64,000 nucleotides of DNA. Origin: Methylosinus sp. PW1 (GTDB lineage: Bacteria > Pseudomonadota > Alphaproteobacteria > Rhizobiales > Beijerinckiaceae). This document shows, piece after piece, positions 45,371 through 53,893 of this stretch. The position numbers were made by a program, and so were the translations under genes. Where the stretch lies: positions 248,001 to 312,000 of the forward strand of contig NZ_JQNK01000008.1 in assembly GCF_000745215.1 (NCBI RefSeq). Direction: 5' to 3'. The notes beneath the pieces are model-generated. The model worked only from the letters and a program-made list of their open reading frames with translations. It ran no database searches and was not told the origin of the DNA. How positions within the stretch are numbered: position 1 is the first letter of the stretch; every line of letters starts with the position of its first letter.

Positions 45371-45739
45371 TTATAGGCGGGCGCCCGAGGGGCAATAGCG
45401 CGCCTTGCGATCGGCTCCGGCCGAGAGCGCCGCTGGAAAGGCGTTCTGCTGCGGCGCGAAAGCCAGCAGCGCCGGCGTCACTGGCCGCGTCGAGGCCGCC
45501 CAGCTCTGAAAGGCGGCGGAGCGTCCCTCGCGCGTCACGACGCGCGCGGCCAGCTTCTCCGTCCCCGGCTCGGGCGTCAGCCCCTCGAGCCCGCAATGGG
45601 CGAAGAGCGGAATGCGATAGGCCGGCGGCGGCGCGGCGCAGGCGCGCTCCATCAGCACCACTATCGTGAAGAAGGCGAACGCCGAGAAGGCGACGAAAAG
45701 CGCGCCGATCCGACGCGCGCCCAAATCTGCTCGTGACAT
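45371..45739 (-). CDS. Membrane-anchored small protein, unknown
   Basis: A 122-residue protein with one N-terminal membrane helix (GALFVAFSAFAFFTIVVLME) and a small exported domain. That domain includes YRIPLFAHCGLEGLTPEPGT and a C-terminal RKARYCPSG, so two Cys could pair. The start MSRADLGARR at 45739 is chosen. It converges with the ACP gene. No family is recognised. Confidence 0.55.
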   Translation of the reverse strand: MSRADLGARRIGALFVAFSAFAFFTIVVLMERACAAPPPAYRIPLFAHCGLEGLTPEPGTEKLAARVVTREGRSAAFQSWAASTRPVTPALLAFAPQQNAFPAALSAGADRKARYCPSGARL

Positions 45740-45846
45740 TTTGGACCCCCTTGGCCGCAAAACCGGCCGAAAGGGTCAAATGGAGCGCCGCCCGCGCCGC
45801 TCCAGCGCGAGCGTGGGACATGATTAGCAGGGAGTGACCGGAGGCC

Positions 45847-47313
45847 TCACGCCGGCTGCTGGTCCAGCGCCTTCTCCTTGCGCTCCGCCCCGCCGAGGCG
45901 GCGATAGACGAAAGGCGGCGCCGGCAGAAGCGACTCGTTCTGCCCCAGCGCGGCGAATTCCTCGTGATGGGCCGAGCGATGGCAGGCGGGGTCGGTCGCC
46001 GCGGCGTCGCCGGTGACGGCCAGCGCCTGACAGCGGCAGCCGCCATAATCGACTCCGCGCTTGTCGCAGCTGCGGCAGGGCTCCTGCATCCACTCCTCGC
46101 CGCGAAAGGCCTGGAAGGCCGCGCCGTCGCGCCAAATTTCTCCGAGCGGGCGGTCGCGCACATTGTCGAAGGAGAGGCCCGGCAGAGTCTGCGCGGCGTG
46201 GCAGGGCAGGGCCTTGCCGGAGGGCGTCACCACCATGATGCTGCGGCCCCAGCCGCCCGTGCAGGCCTTGGGGCGCGAGGCGTAGTGATCGTGGATCACG
46301 AAATCGAAATTGAGCACGCCCTGCAGGCGCTTCTTCGCCTCTTCCACAATGCCGACCGTGGCGAGGAATTTCTCGCGCGTCGGGATCAGCGCGGCGCGGT
46401 TCGCTTCCGCCCAGGCGTAATATTGAATATGCGCCACCTCGAGCCGCTGCGCCCCGACCTCCACCGCGAAATCGATGATCTGCGGCAGATGGTCGATGTT
46501 CTGGCGATGGATCGGCGCATTGATGGTGAGCCCGAGGCCGAGCTCTCGCGCCCAGCGCGCGACGTCGCGCTTCTTGGCGACGCCGCCCTCATAGCCGGAA
46601 ATATGGTCCGAGCTTTCCGGCACGACGTCCTGCACCGAGACCTGCACATGATCGAGGCCGATCTCGGCGAGATGCGCCAAACGCTCGCGCGTCAGCAGCA
46701 CGGCCGAGGTCACGAGATTTGTGTAGAGGCCGGCGTCGACGGCGTGGGCGAGTATCTCTTCGAGATCGCGGCGAATGGTCGGCTCGCCGCCGGAGAGATG
46801 CAATTGCAGCGCGCCGATGGAGGCCGCCTGTCGGAACACATCGCCCCATTCGCCGGAAGTGAGTTCCGTATTGGCGCGCTCGAGATCGAGCGGATTGGAG
46901 CAATAGGGGCACTGGAGCGGACAGCGATGCGTCAGCTCGGCGAGCAGCCCCGCCGGGCCGCGCTCGAAGGGCGCATAGGATTTCGCCGTCTGCGACAGGG
47001 GAGGGGGGGAGAATGCGTCCGGCCCGTCGCGCAGCAGGCGCTTGTCGGCGAGGTCTTGCAGCAGCTTCACCACATCCGTCTGGATCACCTCGACCGGCGC
47101 CGAATAGCTCTGCGCGAGACGTTGCGAAATCTCGGCGACGCTGGCGAGGCCATCGACATGGCCGAGCACGGCGAGGCCGATCGGGTCCAGCTCATAGGCG
47201 CGTTCCGGCGCGAGGATCACCTTGCGCTTGCGCACGACATCCTCGTGCAGGCGCGAATAGCGCGTGAAGGCCGGCTTCGACTCCGGCGCCACAATGAAAC
47301 GCGCTTCGCTCAT
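45847..47313 (-). CDS. pqqDE: PqqD-PqqE fusion protein (PQQ biosynthesis)
   Basis: A 488-residue fusion. Residues 1-100 are PqqD (VILAPERAYELDPIGLAVLG, ADKRLLRDG), the chaperone that binds the PqqA peptide. From about residue 115 comes the radical SAM enzyme PqqE, with the cluster motif CPLQCPYC (ELTHRCPLQCPYCSNPLDLE). Its auxiliary-cluster Cys lie in CTGGWGRSIMVV, CHAAQT and EPCRSCDKRGVDYGGCRCQA. PqqE joins Glu and Tyr of PqqA. D and E are separate genes in most bacteria; in Methylobacterium the fusion is C-D instead. It follows pqqC by 11 bp. Confidence 0.92.
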   Translation of the reverse strand: MSEARFIVAPESKPAFTRYSRLHEDVVRKRKVILAPERAYELDPIGLAVLGHVDGLASVAEISQRLAQSYSAPVEVIQTDVVKLLQDLADKRLLRDGPDAFSPPPLSQTAKSYAPFERGPAGLLAELTHRCPLQCPYCSNPLDLERANTELTSGEWGDVFRQAASIGALQLHLSGGEPTIRRDLEEILAHAVDAGLYTNLVTSAVLLTRERLAHLAEIGLDHVQVSVQDVVPESSDHISGYEGGVAKKRDVARWARELGLGLTINAPIHRQNIDHLPQIIDFAVEVGAQRLEVAHIQYYAWAEANRAALIPTREKFLATVGIVEEAKKRLQGVLNFDFVIHDHYASRPKACTGGWGRSIMVVTPSGKALPCHAAQTLPGLSFDNVRDRPLGEIWRDGAAFQAFRGEEWMQEPCRSCDKRGVDYGGCRCQALAVTGDAAATDPACHRSAHHEEFAALGQNESLLPAPPFVYRRLGGAERKEKALDQQPA

Positions 47314-47324
47314 TCTCTCGTCCT

Positions 47325-48086
47325 TCACTTCTCTCCCGGCGTAAACGCGCCGGGCGGGATGAGGCCGGTCACATAGGCCTGATAGAGCGCGTCGAGCTGC
47401 GCCCATAGCACGTCGCATTTGAAGCGCACGGCCCCGACGCAGGCTTCCTGCTCCGCTCGCGTATAGGCGTGCTGGAGAATATACGACAGAGCGAAATCGC
47501 TGTCGCGCGGCGCCTGGGCGAGACGGCGCTTGAAATAGGCCATCACGGAATCATCGACGAAATTGTAATTCTCGAGCATTCCCGCGATGCGCTCGCGATG
47601 GATCGCCGGCGCGAACAGCTCCGTCAGCGAGGACGCCACCGCAATGACGAGCGGCTGCTCGACGACGAAGCGCACATAGGCCTCAACGGCGAATTTGGTC
47701 GCCGGCAGCGCGCCCTTGCGCGAAGTGACGTAATCGCGCGAGAGGCCGAGTCCGTCGGTGAGCACGAGCCAGCGCTCTATGCCGCCGCCTTCCTCGCCCA
47801 ATCCGTCGTGATCGTGGATGCGGTGAATCCATTCGCGCCGCAATTCGCGGTCGTGCACGCGGCTCATGAAGGCGGCGTCCTTTCGCGGCACGGCCTCCTG
47901 ATAGCAATAGCGATTGAGCGCCCAGGCCTGCACCTGGCCTTTGCTCAGCTTTCCGCCATGCAGCATCTTATGGAAGGGATGCTTGTCGTGATAGCGCTCC
48001 TCGCCGACGGCGCGGATCGCGGCCTCGAAGGCCTCCTTCGACAAGGGAGGAGCGTCGTGCCACTCGGCCGTCGAGAAGTCGTTCAT
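47325..48086 (-). CDS. pqqC: PQQ synthase PqqC
   Basis: A 253-residue cofactorless oxidase that performs the last ring closure and oxidation of PQQ. ERYHDKHPFHKMLHGGKLSK, NRYCYQEAVPRKDAAFMSRV and IHDHDGLGEEGGGIERWLVL are family blocks with the active-site His/Tyr/Arg. It overlaps the pqqB stop by ATGA. No PqqD is fused to its C-terminus, unlike Methylobacterium. Confidence 0.96.
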   Translation of the reverse strand: MNDFSTAEWHDAPPLSKEAFEAAIRAVGEERYHDKHPFHKMLHGGKLSKGQVQAWALNRYCYQEAVPRKDAAFMSRVHDRELRREWIHRIHDHDGLGEEGGGIERWLVLTDGLGLSRDYVTSRKGALPATKFAVEAYVRFVVEQPLVIAVASSLTELFAPAIHRERIAGMLENYNFVDDSVMAYFKRRLAQAPRDSDFALSYILQHAYTRAEQEACVGAVRFKCDVLWAQLDALYQAYVTGLIPPGAFTPGEK

Positions 48087-49012
48087 AGCGTCACCTCCAT
48101 GCCGTCCGCGCCGATCTCCCATCCGGCCGCATTCACGATGGCGCGTTCCTTGGAGGAAGCGTCGAGCGTCGGATTGGAGTTGTTGATGTGCACATAGATT
48201 TTGCGCGCGACGGACAGATCCTCGAAGGCTTTCATCGAGCCGTCCTCGCCGCTCATATTCACATGGCCCATGCGGGAGCCGGTCTTGCCGAGCAATCCTT
48301 GCTCGATCATCTCATTCTCATGGAATAATGTTCCATCGAAGAAGACGGCGCTCGCGCCGCGCAGGCGTTCCCGCAGCGGCTCGTCGATCTTCGCGCAGCC
48401 GGGAATATAGAAGCAGCTCTTGCCCGTCGCGGTCTCGATGATCTCGACGCCGAGCGTGTCGCCCACCTGCGTGCCGAAACCCGCGACGCTCTTGTCCTCG
48501 AGCCATAGCGCGATCTTGCCATGGACGGGAAAGGCCTTCACCGCGAGGCCGAGATCGACGCCGGCGCCATGCAGCGGGATCGCCTCGTCGAAGGGAAATT
48601 CGACGCGCGTCACCAGCTCGGGGACCAGAATGTCGAAGATGCGATTGCCGGCGAGCACATTCAATATGCGCCCCGATGAATAGATCGAGAAGGCCTGCGC
48701 CTCGCGAAGGTTCAGCAGGCCGGCGACGTGATCGACGTCGCCATTGGTCAGCACGACGGATTTGATCGGGCTCGCGCGCAGACCATCTTGCGGCCCGGGC
48801 GAGAGCTGCGGCGCTTGCGCGATCTGCTGGCGCAAATCCGGCGAGGCGTTGAGCAGCGCGAAATCGACGCCATTGGCGCTGACCGCGAGCGAGGATTGCG
48901 TGCGCGCCGAAAAGCCGGGCCGGCCTTCGCGCACGGCGCGGCAATTGGCGCAATTGCAGTTCCATTGCGGGAAGCCGCCGCCGGCGCCCGATCCGAGTAT
49001 CTTGATGAACAT
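48083..49012 (-). CDS. pqqB: PQQ biosynthesis protein PqqB
   Basis: A 309-residue metallo-beta-lactamase-fold protein. It starts MFIKILGSGAGGGFPQWNCN followed by CANCRAVREGRPGF, and TNGDVDHVAGLLNLREAQAF gives part of the metal site. PqqB hydroxylates the Glu-Tyr intermediate. It leads pqqB-pqqC-pqqDE. No pqqA-sized gene with a conserved Glu-x3-Tyr is visible in the 224 bp upstream. Confidence 0.95.
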   Translation of the reverse strand: MFIKILGSGAGGGFPQWNCNCANCRAVREGRPGFSARTQSSLAVSANGVDFALLNASPDLRQQIAQAPQLSPGPQDGLRASPIKSVVLTNGDVDHVAGLLNLREAQAFSIYSSGRILNVLAGNRIFDILVPELVTRVEFPFDEAIPLHGAGVDLGLAVKAFPVHGKIALWLEDKSVAGFGTQVGDTLGVEIIETATGKSCFYIPGCAKIDEPLRERLRGASAVFFDGTLFHENEMIEQGLLGKTGSRMGHVNMSGEDGSMKAFEDLSVARKIYVHINNSNPTLDASSKERAIVNAAGWEIGADGMEVTL

Positions 49013-49236
49013 GACGCGATCCGCGACGGCGCCGTTTTTTAAAGGCGCGGTCTCTCCTCTCGAGCCGACGTTCTAGAGCGAAACCGCCTCTCCTCGAAGC
49101 GCTGTTTCGCTCCCCTCCCGATTTTGCCGCTTTTTCCCATGGCGCATGGCCATGGACGGCTTGTTTTCGCAGGCACTATGTCGGCGCGCGCGGCCGCGCG
49201 CAAGCGCCACTTTGTCGCGCCGCTCGAGCCGCCGCG

Positions 49237-50088
49237 TCAGGCTGGCCGCGCTTTCTCCGCCGCTCTCTCCGCCTCCTGCCGCTCCAGTTCCTTGTAGCGC
49301 TTCACGCCGAAGGGGATGGCGGCGAGATAGGCGAGGCTCGCCAGCACCAGGGTCTCCATTGGATAGATGGCGAGCAGCAGCGCCGTCACGCCGACGCAGA
49401 ACAGCACGAGAATGACATATTCGCGCGGAATGCGGCCGATGCGCTTGCCGGAGAAATGCGGAATGCGGCTCGCCATCAGAAAGGCGATGGCCAGCACATA
49501 GATGATGAAGAGCGGAACCAGCGCCTTGGAGCCGGGCAGATCGACCACCGAGAGATTGAGATAGAGCGGCAGCAGCACGGTCACGGCGCCGGCGGGCGCC
49601 GGCATGCCGACGAAGAAATCCGAATGCCAGGCCGGGCGTCCCGGATCGTCCACGGTGACGTTGAAGCGGGCGAGGCGCAGCGCGCCGGCGATGGCGAAGA
49701 CGAGCGCCGCGAACCAGCCGAGCCCTTTGATCTCGTGAAGCGACCAGAGATAGAGCAGAAGCGCAGGCGCAACGCCGAAATCGACGAAATCGGCGAGCGA
49801 GTCGAGTTCCGCGCCGAAGCGCGACGTGCCTTTGAGCGCGCGCGCGATGCGGCCGTCGAGCCCGTCCAGCACGGCGGCGGCGATGACGGCGGTCACGGCC
49901 GTGTCGAACTTGCCTTCCGTGGCGTAGCGTATGGCGGTGAGGCCCATTGAGAGCGCCAGAAGCGTCACCAGATTGGGCAGCACCACGCGGATCGGAATGT
50001 TGCGGAAACGCAGCCGGCGCCGTTCCGAGGGCGACAATTGCGCGTCCCGGCTCTCGGGGCCGGCGTCGAAGGACGAAGGTTCGGTCAT
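49237..50088 (-). CDS. pssA: CDP-diacylglycerol-serine O-phosphatidyltransferase
   Basis: A 283-residue membrane enzyme that makes phosphatidylserine. The CDP-alcohol phosphotransferase motif DGLDGRIARALKGTSRFGAE followed by LDSLAD is intact, and about seven helices follow (NLVTLLALSMGLTAI, VPLFIIYVLAIAFLMAS). The product is decarboxylated by Psd, encoded 27 bp upstream on the same strand. Confidence 0.94.
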   Translation of the reverse strand: MTEPSSFDAGPESRDAQLSPSERRRLRFRNIPIRVVLPNLVTLLALSMGLTAIRYATEGKFDTAVTAVIAAAVLDGLDGRIARALKGTSRFGAELDSLADFVDFGVAPALLLYLWSLHEIKGLGWFAALVFAIAGALRLARFNVTVDDPGRPAWHSDFFVGMPAPAGAVTVLLPLYLNLSVVDLPGSKALVPLFIIYVLAIAFLMASRIPHFSGKRIGRIPREYVILVLFCVGVTALLLAIYPMETLVLASLAYLAAIPFGVKRYKELERQEAERAAEKARPA

Positions 50089-50115
50089 CGGAGAGGCCTT
50101 TGTCGCGGCGACGGC

Positions 50116-50814
50116 TCAGCCGGCCTTGAAGCTCAGAGGGGCGGCGGTGGAGTTCACATCGGCGAGGATCGTCTCGCCCGCTATCGCGCGCGAGCCCACG
50201 GCGACGCGGGGCTTGGCGGCGGTCGGCATGTAGACGTCGACGCGCGAGCCGAAACGGATGAGGCCGAAACGGTCGCCGACGCCGATCGGCTCGCCATCCT
50301 GCACGAAGCAGACGATGCGCCGCGCCACGAGGCCCGCGATCTGCACCACGCCATAGCGGCCCGACGGCGCGTCGATGACGACGCCGTTGCGCTCATTGTC
50401 CTCACTCGCCTTGTCGAGATCGGCGTTGAGGAAGATGCCGGGCTTATAGGCGACCTTGGAGATGCGGCCGGTGATGGGCGCGCGGTTCACATGCACGTCG
50501 AAGACGCTCATGAAGATGGAGACGCGCTGCATCGGCTCCGCGCCGAGGCCGAGCTCGGCCGGCGGCAGGAAAAAGCCGATGGAGCAGACGACGCCATCCG
50601 CCGGCGACACGACGAGTCCCTCGCGCAAAGGCGTCAGGCGCTGCGGATCGCGGAAGAAATAGACGCACCAGCCTGTGGCGATGAAGCCCACCCAGCCGAG
50701 CGTCGAGGAAATCCAATGCAGCAGCAGGGCGGCGATGGCGAAGGCGGCGATGAAGATATAGCCTTCGGGATGGATCGGGACGAGCGATTTGCGGACCGAT
50801 TCGAGGATCGACAT
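50116..50814 (-). CDS. psd: Phosphatidylserine decarboxylase (short, type II-like)
   Basis: A 232-residue pyruvoyl enzyme producing phosphatidylethanolamine. It starts [20 protein letters not shown] and has helices near residues 20-60. Core blocks are [40 protein letters not shown] and [13 protein letters not shown], where the Gly-Ser bond is the self-cleavage site. An in-frame ATG at 50868 would add 18 residues without a ribosome-binding site. The operon order is psd-pssA. Confidence 0.93.
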   Translation of the reverse strand: MSILESVRKSLVPIHPEGYIFIAAFAIAALLLHWISSTLGWVGFIATGWCVYFFRDPQRLTPLREGLVVSPADGVVCSIGFFLPPAELGLGAEPMQRVSIFMSVFDVHVNRAPITGRISKVAYKPGIFLNADLDKASEDNERNGVVIDAPSGRYGVVQIAGLVARRIVCFVQDGEPIGVGDRFGLIRFGSRVDVYMPTAAKPRVAVGSRAIAGETILADVNSTAAPLSFKAG

Positions 50815-50983
50815 GGATGAGAGGCTCCGAATGCGGCCCGTCGCCGCAGGCGGGGCGAGTTCTGCCATTTTGCGGCGCGAAAGTCACGCGGGCGAGCCGT
50901 CTGCGCCCTTGCCCCTGCGGCGGATTCACGACAGATAGGCGCGGTCGAAGCCCAAAGAGGCCGACACCCCTCGGGGAGGAAAC

Positions 50984-51241
50984 ATGAAAGACAATATTCG
51001 CAACGGAACGGCCCTGGCCATAGCGGCCGTGTCTCTCGCGCTCGCCGGCGCCGTGACGACCGCCATTGCGGCGACGCCCGGCAAGGTGCAATGCATCGGC
51101 GCCAACAGTTGCAAGGGCAAGAGCGACTGTCACAGCCCCAAGAACGCCTGCAAGGGCATGAACGCCTGCCAGGGCAAGGGATGGGTGTTCACGGAGTCGG
51201 AGGAGGCTTGCAAGGCCGCCGGCGGCAAGACGCTGAACTGA
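50984..51241 (+). CDS. Bufferin-like Cys-rich secreted peptide (BufA2-type precursor)
   Basis: An 85-residue protein with a signal peptide (GTALAIAAVSLALAGAVTTA, cut near AIA-AT) and a short mature part with six Cys at 37, 43, 49, 56, 62 and 76. These lie in repeated CKG motifs (GANSCKGKSDCHSPKNACKG, then MNACQGKGWVF). This resembles the copper-buffering bufferin peptides whose Cys are modified by DUF692/MNIO enzymes. No BufB or BufC gene is adjacent. GGGGAGG precedes the ATG, and a strong terminator follows, so it is a one-gene unit. Confidence 0.72.
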   Translation: MKDNIRNGTALAIAAVSLALAGAVTTAIAATPGKVQCIGANSCKGKSDCHSPKNACKGMNACQGKGWVFTESEEACKAAGGKTLN

Positions 51242-51263
51242 CCACGCTGTGCCGACCAATTAC

Positions 51264-51295
51264 GGGACCGGCGGAGCGCGCCGGTCCCGTCTTTT
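51264..51295 (+). terminator. Terminator after the bufferin-like gene
   Basis: GGGACCGGCG-GAGCG-CGCCGGTCCC, a perfect 10-bp stem, is followed by GTCTTTT. It lies 22 bp after the stop codon. Confidence 0.9.
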
Positions 51296-51420
51296 CGCCA
51301 AAATCAAGGGGCGTCCCGAGAAGGCGGAAATTCTAGGCCGGAAATTCGACGGCCGCGCCGTGGCGAAGGCCGAAATTGGGCCGAAACCCTCCCTTCTCGA
51401 CAAATGGCCGCTTTGGCGGC

Positions 51421-52203
51421 ATGAGGGGGCGCATGTTTCGCCCCTTCGTCGACGACTTTCTCGCCTGCCTGCGCTTCTACTCCCGCCTGCCGGTTCCTGC
51501 GCCGCGGGGGCATGAGATGCCGGACTTTCGCACCGCGGTGCGGGCGCTGCCGCTCGCCGGCGCGCTGATCGCCCTCGCGCCGGCCTGGACGCTGCTCGGC
51601 GCCCGCGCGCTCGGCCTGCCGCCTTTCCTCGCCGCAACGCTGGCGCTCGCCGCGCTGGTCGCCGTCACCGGCGCGCTGCATGAGGACGGGCTCGCCGATC
51701 TCGCCGATGGTTTCGGCGGCGGCGCGACGCGGGAGGAAAAGCTCGAGATCATGCGCGATAGCCGGCTGGGCTCCTACGGCGCCCTGGCGCTGACGCTTTC
51801 GTCGGCGCTTCGCATCGGCGCGCTGACGGCGATCGCGCAGCGCGGCGGCTTCGAGGCGGCCGCCATACTGATATTCGCCGCGGCGCTCTCCCGCACGGCG
51901 GGGCTGCTGCCGATCATGATCCTCGCGCCCGCGCGCGCGGACGGCGCCGGCCACGCCGCCATGCGTCCGTTCAAGGAGGCGCTGCAGACGGCGGCTCTGC
52001 TGGCGGCCGCTTTCTCCGTTCTGCCGATCGCCATGGGCGTTTCGCCGGTCACGGCGCTCGCCGCCGGCGCGCTGGCCGTCGCCGCGGCCTATGCGACGTC
52101 CAAGCTCGCCGAGCGGCAGATCGGCGGCCTCACCGGCGATGTGCTGGGCGGCGCGCAGCAAATGGCGGAGATCGCGGCGCTGCTGGTCTTCGCCGCGCAA
52201 TAA
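51421..52203 (+). CDS. cobS: Adenosylcobinamide-GDP ribazoletransferase (CobS/CobV)
   Basis: A 260-residue membrane enzyme that joins the lower ligand in cobalamin synthesis. RPFVDDFLACLRFYSRLPVP, ALHEDGLADLADGFGGGATR and RDSRLGSYGALALTLSSALR are the family blocks, and LAERQIGGLTGDVLGGAQQM is near the C-terminus. The ATG at 51421 (MRGRMFRPF) is chosen; 51433 would also work. It is alone here, without other cob genes. Confidence 0.93.
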   Translation: MRGRMFRPFVDDFLACLRFYSRLPVPAPRGHEMPDFRTAVRALPLAGALIALAPAWTLLGARALGLPPFLAATLALAALVAVTGALHEDGLADLADGFGGGATREEKLEIMRDSRLGSYGALALTLSSALRIGALTAIAQRGGFEAAAILIFAAALSRTAGLLPIMILAPARADGAGHAAMRPFKEALQTAALLAAAFSVLPIAMGVSPVTALAAGALAVAAAYATSKLAERQIGGLTGDVLGGAQQMAEIAALLVFAAQ

Positions 52204-52240
52204 AGAGTCTTTGCGTGTTTCAATGTGGCGCGGAAAGACT

Positions 52241-52754
52241 CTAGAGACGCGCGACGACCCCTCGAATGAAACGGTCTTGCCGTCGGTATAGGCGTCGAGC
52301 TCTTCGGGAAAGCGCGCGGCCAGCTCCCGCCTCAGCGCGGCATACTCGTCTCTCAGCCTCGACGACTCGCGCAGCGCATTGCGGAGGGCGATCTGGCGTC
52401 GCCAGAAATCGCCGTCGACAGGCGTCGCATGAACATTGGCGCGTCGGGTCGGGGAAAGTCCCTTGTCCGCCCAGTCGACGAACATCAGTCGGCTCGCGCG
52501 GAACGGATCGAGATACCAATGCCAGAAGCCGTCGGATTCGAGAGCCTCGACCAAGGCGGCCACATCGGCGCCGCTCGGCCATTCGAGCATCACGTCAATG
52601 ACGGGCTTACCGTAGAGATTCGGCACGGCCGTGCGCCGATATGTTCCACGCATGCGCGTAGGACGAGGCGCGCCAGCCGCCCCGCGATCGACATGAAGCG
52701 GGCCTCGGCGTCATGAAGAGGCGGCGCGAGATGAATGCGCTTTCCGAGCTTCAC
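52241..52754 (-). pseudogene. GrpB-family pseudogene with two single-base frameshifts
   Basis: Three consecutive frames together encode a full-length GrpB (UPF0157) protein. The first frame runs from GTG 52754 (overlapping the dusA stop) and reads KRIHLAPPLHDAEARFMSIA then ACVEHIG. The second reads TAVPNLYGKPVIDVMLEWPS through YTDGK. The third reads DRFIRGVVARL and stops at 52241. Each junction is consistent with loss of one base: near 52635 within the expected HIG-STAVP motif, and near 52272 after DGK. Restored length would be about 171 aa, normal for the family. Confidence 0.82.
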
Positions 52755-53770
52755 GCGTTCGCCACTTCCGCCATGCGCGCCGTTGCGCGCCGCACCTCGT
52801 CGACGGCGGCGAGCAGAGTCTCGACGCTGGCGCCGGGCCGCACCGACTCTCCCGCGAGTCGCCGACGGAAGGCGCGCGCGCCGGGCCGGCCGGCGAAAAG
52901 GCCGAGCATATGCCGCGTCATGCTCGAGAGGCGCTCGCCGCGCCGCAATTGCGCCTCGACATAAGGGATGAAGGCTTCGACCACAGCGAAGCCGTCGTCG
53001 AGCGGCGCCGCCTCGCCGAACAGTTCTGGGTCGACGCGGAGCAGAAGCTCCGGCTCATGATAGGCGACGCGGCCGATCATCACGCCATCGACATGGGAAA
53101 GATGCGCGCGCATCTCGTCTATCGTCGCGATCCCGCCGTTGATCGCGATGGGCAGATCGGGAAAGGCGCGCTTCAGCTCATAGACGAGGCCGTAGTCCAG
53201 CGGCGGAACGTCACGATTCTCCTTGGGCGAGAGGCCGGAGAGCCAGGCCTTGCGGGCGTGGACGACGAGCGCGTCGCAGCCGGCGGCGACAACGCGCTCG
53301 GCGAGGCCGAACAGCGCGGCTCTCGGCTCCTGATCATCGACGCCGATGCGGCATTTGACGGTAACGGGAAGCGCGACCGCATCCTTCATCGCCTTCACGC
53401 AATCGGCGACGAGATCGGGACGTAGCATCAGACAGGCGCCGAAAGCGCCGTTCTGCACGCGATCGGACGGGCAGCCGACATTGAGATTGATCTCGTCGAA
53501 CCCATAGGGCTCGGCGATGCGCGCGGCCTTGGCCAGCTCGCCCGGATCGGATCCGCCGAGCTGCAGCGCGAGCGGATGCTCCGCCGCGTCGAAGCCGAGC
53601 AGCCGCGCGCGATCGCCGAAGATCACGGCTCCGGTCGTGAGCATCTCCGTATAGAGCCGCGCGCGGCGCGACATTAGCCGATGGAAGAACCGGCAGTGAC
53701 GGTCCGTCCAATCCATCATAGGCGCTATACAAAATCGTAAGTCGCTGTTTTTGATGGTTTTCGTTTTCAT
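52751..53770 (-). CDS. dusA: tRNA-dihydrouridine(20/20a) synthase DusA, 5' end rebuilt by a prophage
   Basis: A 339-residue FMN enzyme that reduces uridine 20/20a in tRNA. RFCIAPMMDWTDRHCRFFHR, INLNVGCPSDRVQNGAFGAC, VVHARKAWLSGLSPKENRDV and INGGIATIDEMRAHL are family blocks. The first about 12 codons are AT-rich (MKTKTIKNSDLRF), unlike the rest, and adjoin an integrase gene. This shows that the N-terminus was supplied by an element integrated in the gene. The reading frame is intact. Confidence 0.95.
   Translation of the reverse strand: MKTKTIKNSDLRFCIAPMMDWTDRHCRFFHRLMSRRARLYTEMLTTGAVIFGDRARLLGFDAAEHPLALQLGGSDPGELAKAARIAEPYGFDEINLNVGCPSDRVQNGAFGACLMLRPDLVADCVKAMKDAVALPVTVKCRIGVDDQEPRAALFGLAERVVAAGCDALVVHARKAWLSGLSPKENRDVPPLDYGLVYELKRAFPDLPIAINGGIATIDEMRAHLSHVDGVMIGRVAYHEPELLLRVDPELFGEAAPLDDGFAVVEAFIPYVEAQLRRGERLSSMTRHMLGLFAGRPGARAFRRRLAGESVRPGASVETLLAAVDEVRRATARMAEVANA
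53705..53745. other. Probable prophage attachment site (attL) in the dusA 5' coding region
   Basis: DusA-associated integrases recombine in the codons for the conserved FCIAPMMDWTD block. Here those codons lie at about 53705-53745 (minus strand), exactly where base composition changes from GC-rich gene to AT-rich upstream DNA. The exact core cannot be set without the right end, which is outside the window. Confidence 0.6.
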
Positions 53771-53893
53771 AACAGCGAATTGGTCTCCGTCAATCGCCCG
53801 ACATAACGACGGAACTTTTCCGATCTTTGACTATTCCGACACGACATGCACAACAATGTCATGCAAGCCGCAGGAATGTTGTGCAGGGGCGTC

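Noticed and set aside
51304..52653. 449-aa minus-strand frame starting in the GrpB-like region
   Set aside because: Only the first ~120 residues show GrpB similarity. The rest runs antisense through cobS because the true stop is in another frame after a frameshift, so it is not a fusion gene.
53700..53890. tRNA gene as phage attachment site
   Set aside because: No cloverleaf or TPsiC-like sequence is visible; the composition break and neighbouring integrase point to the dusA coding region.
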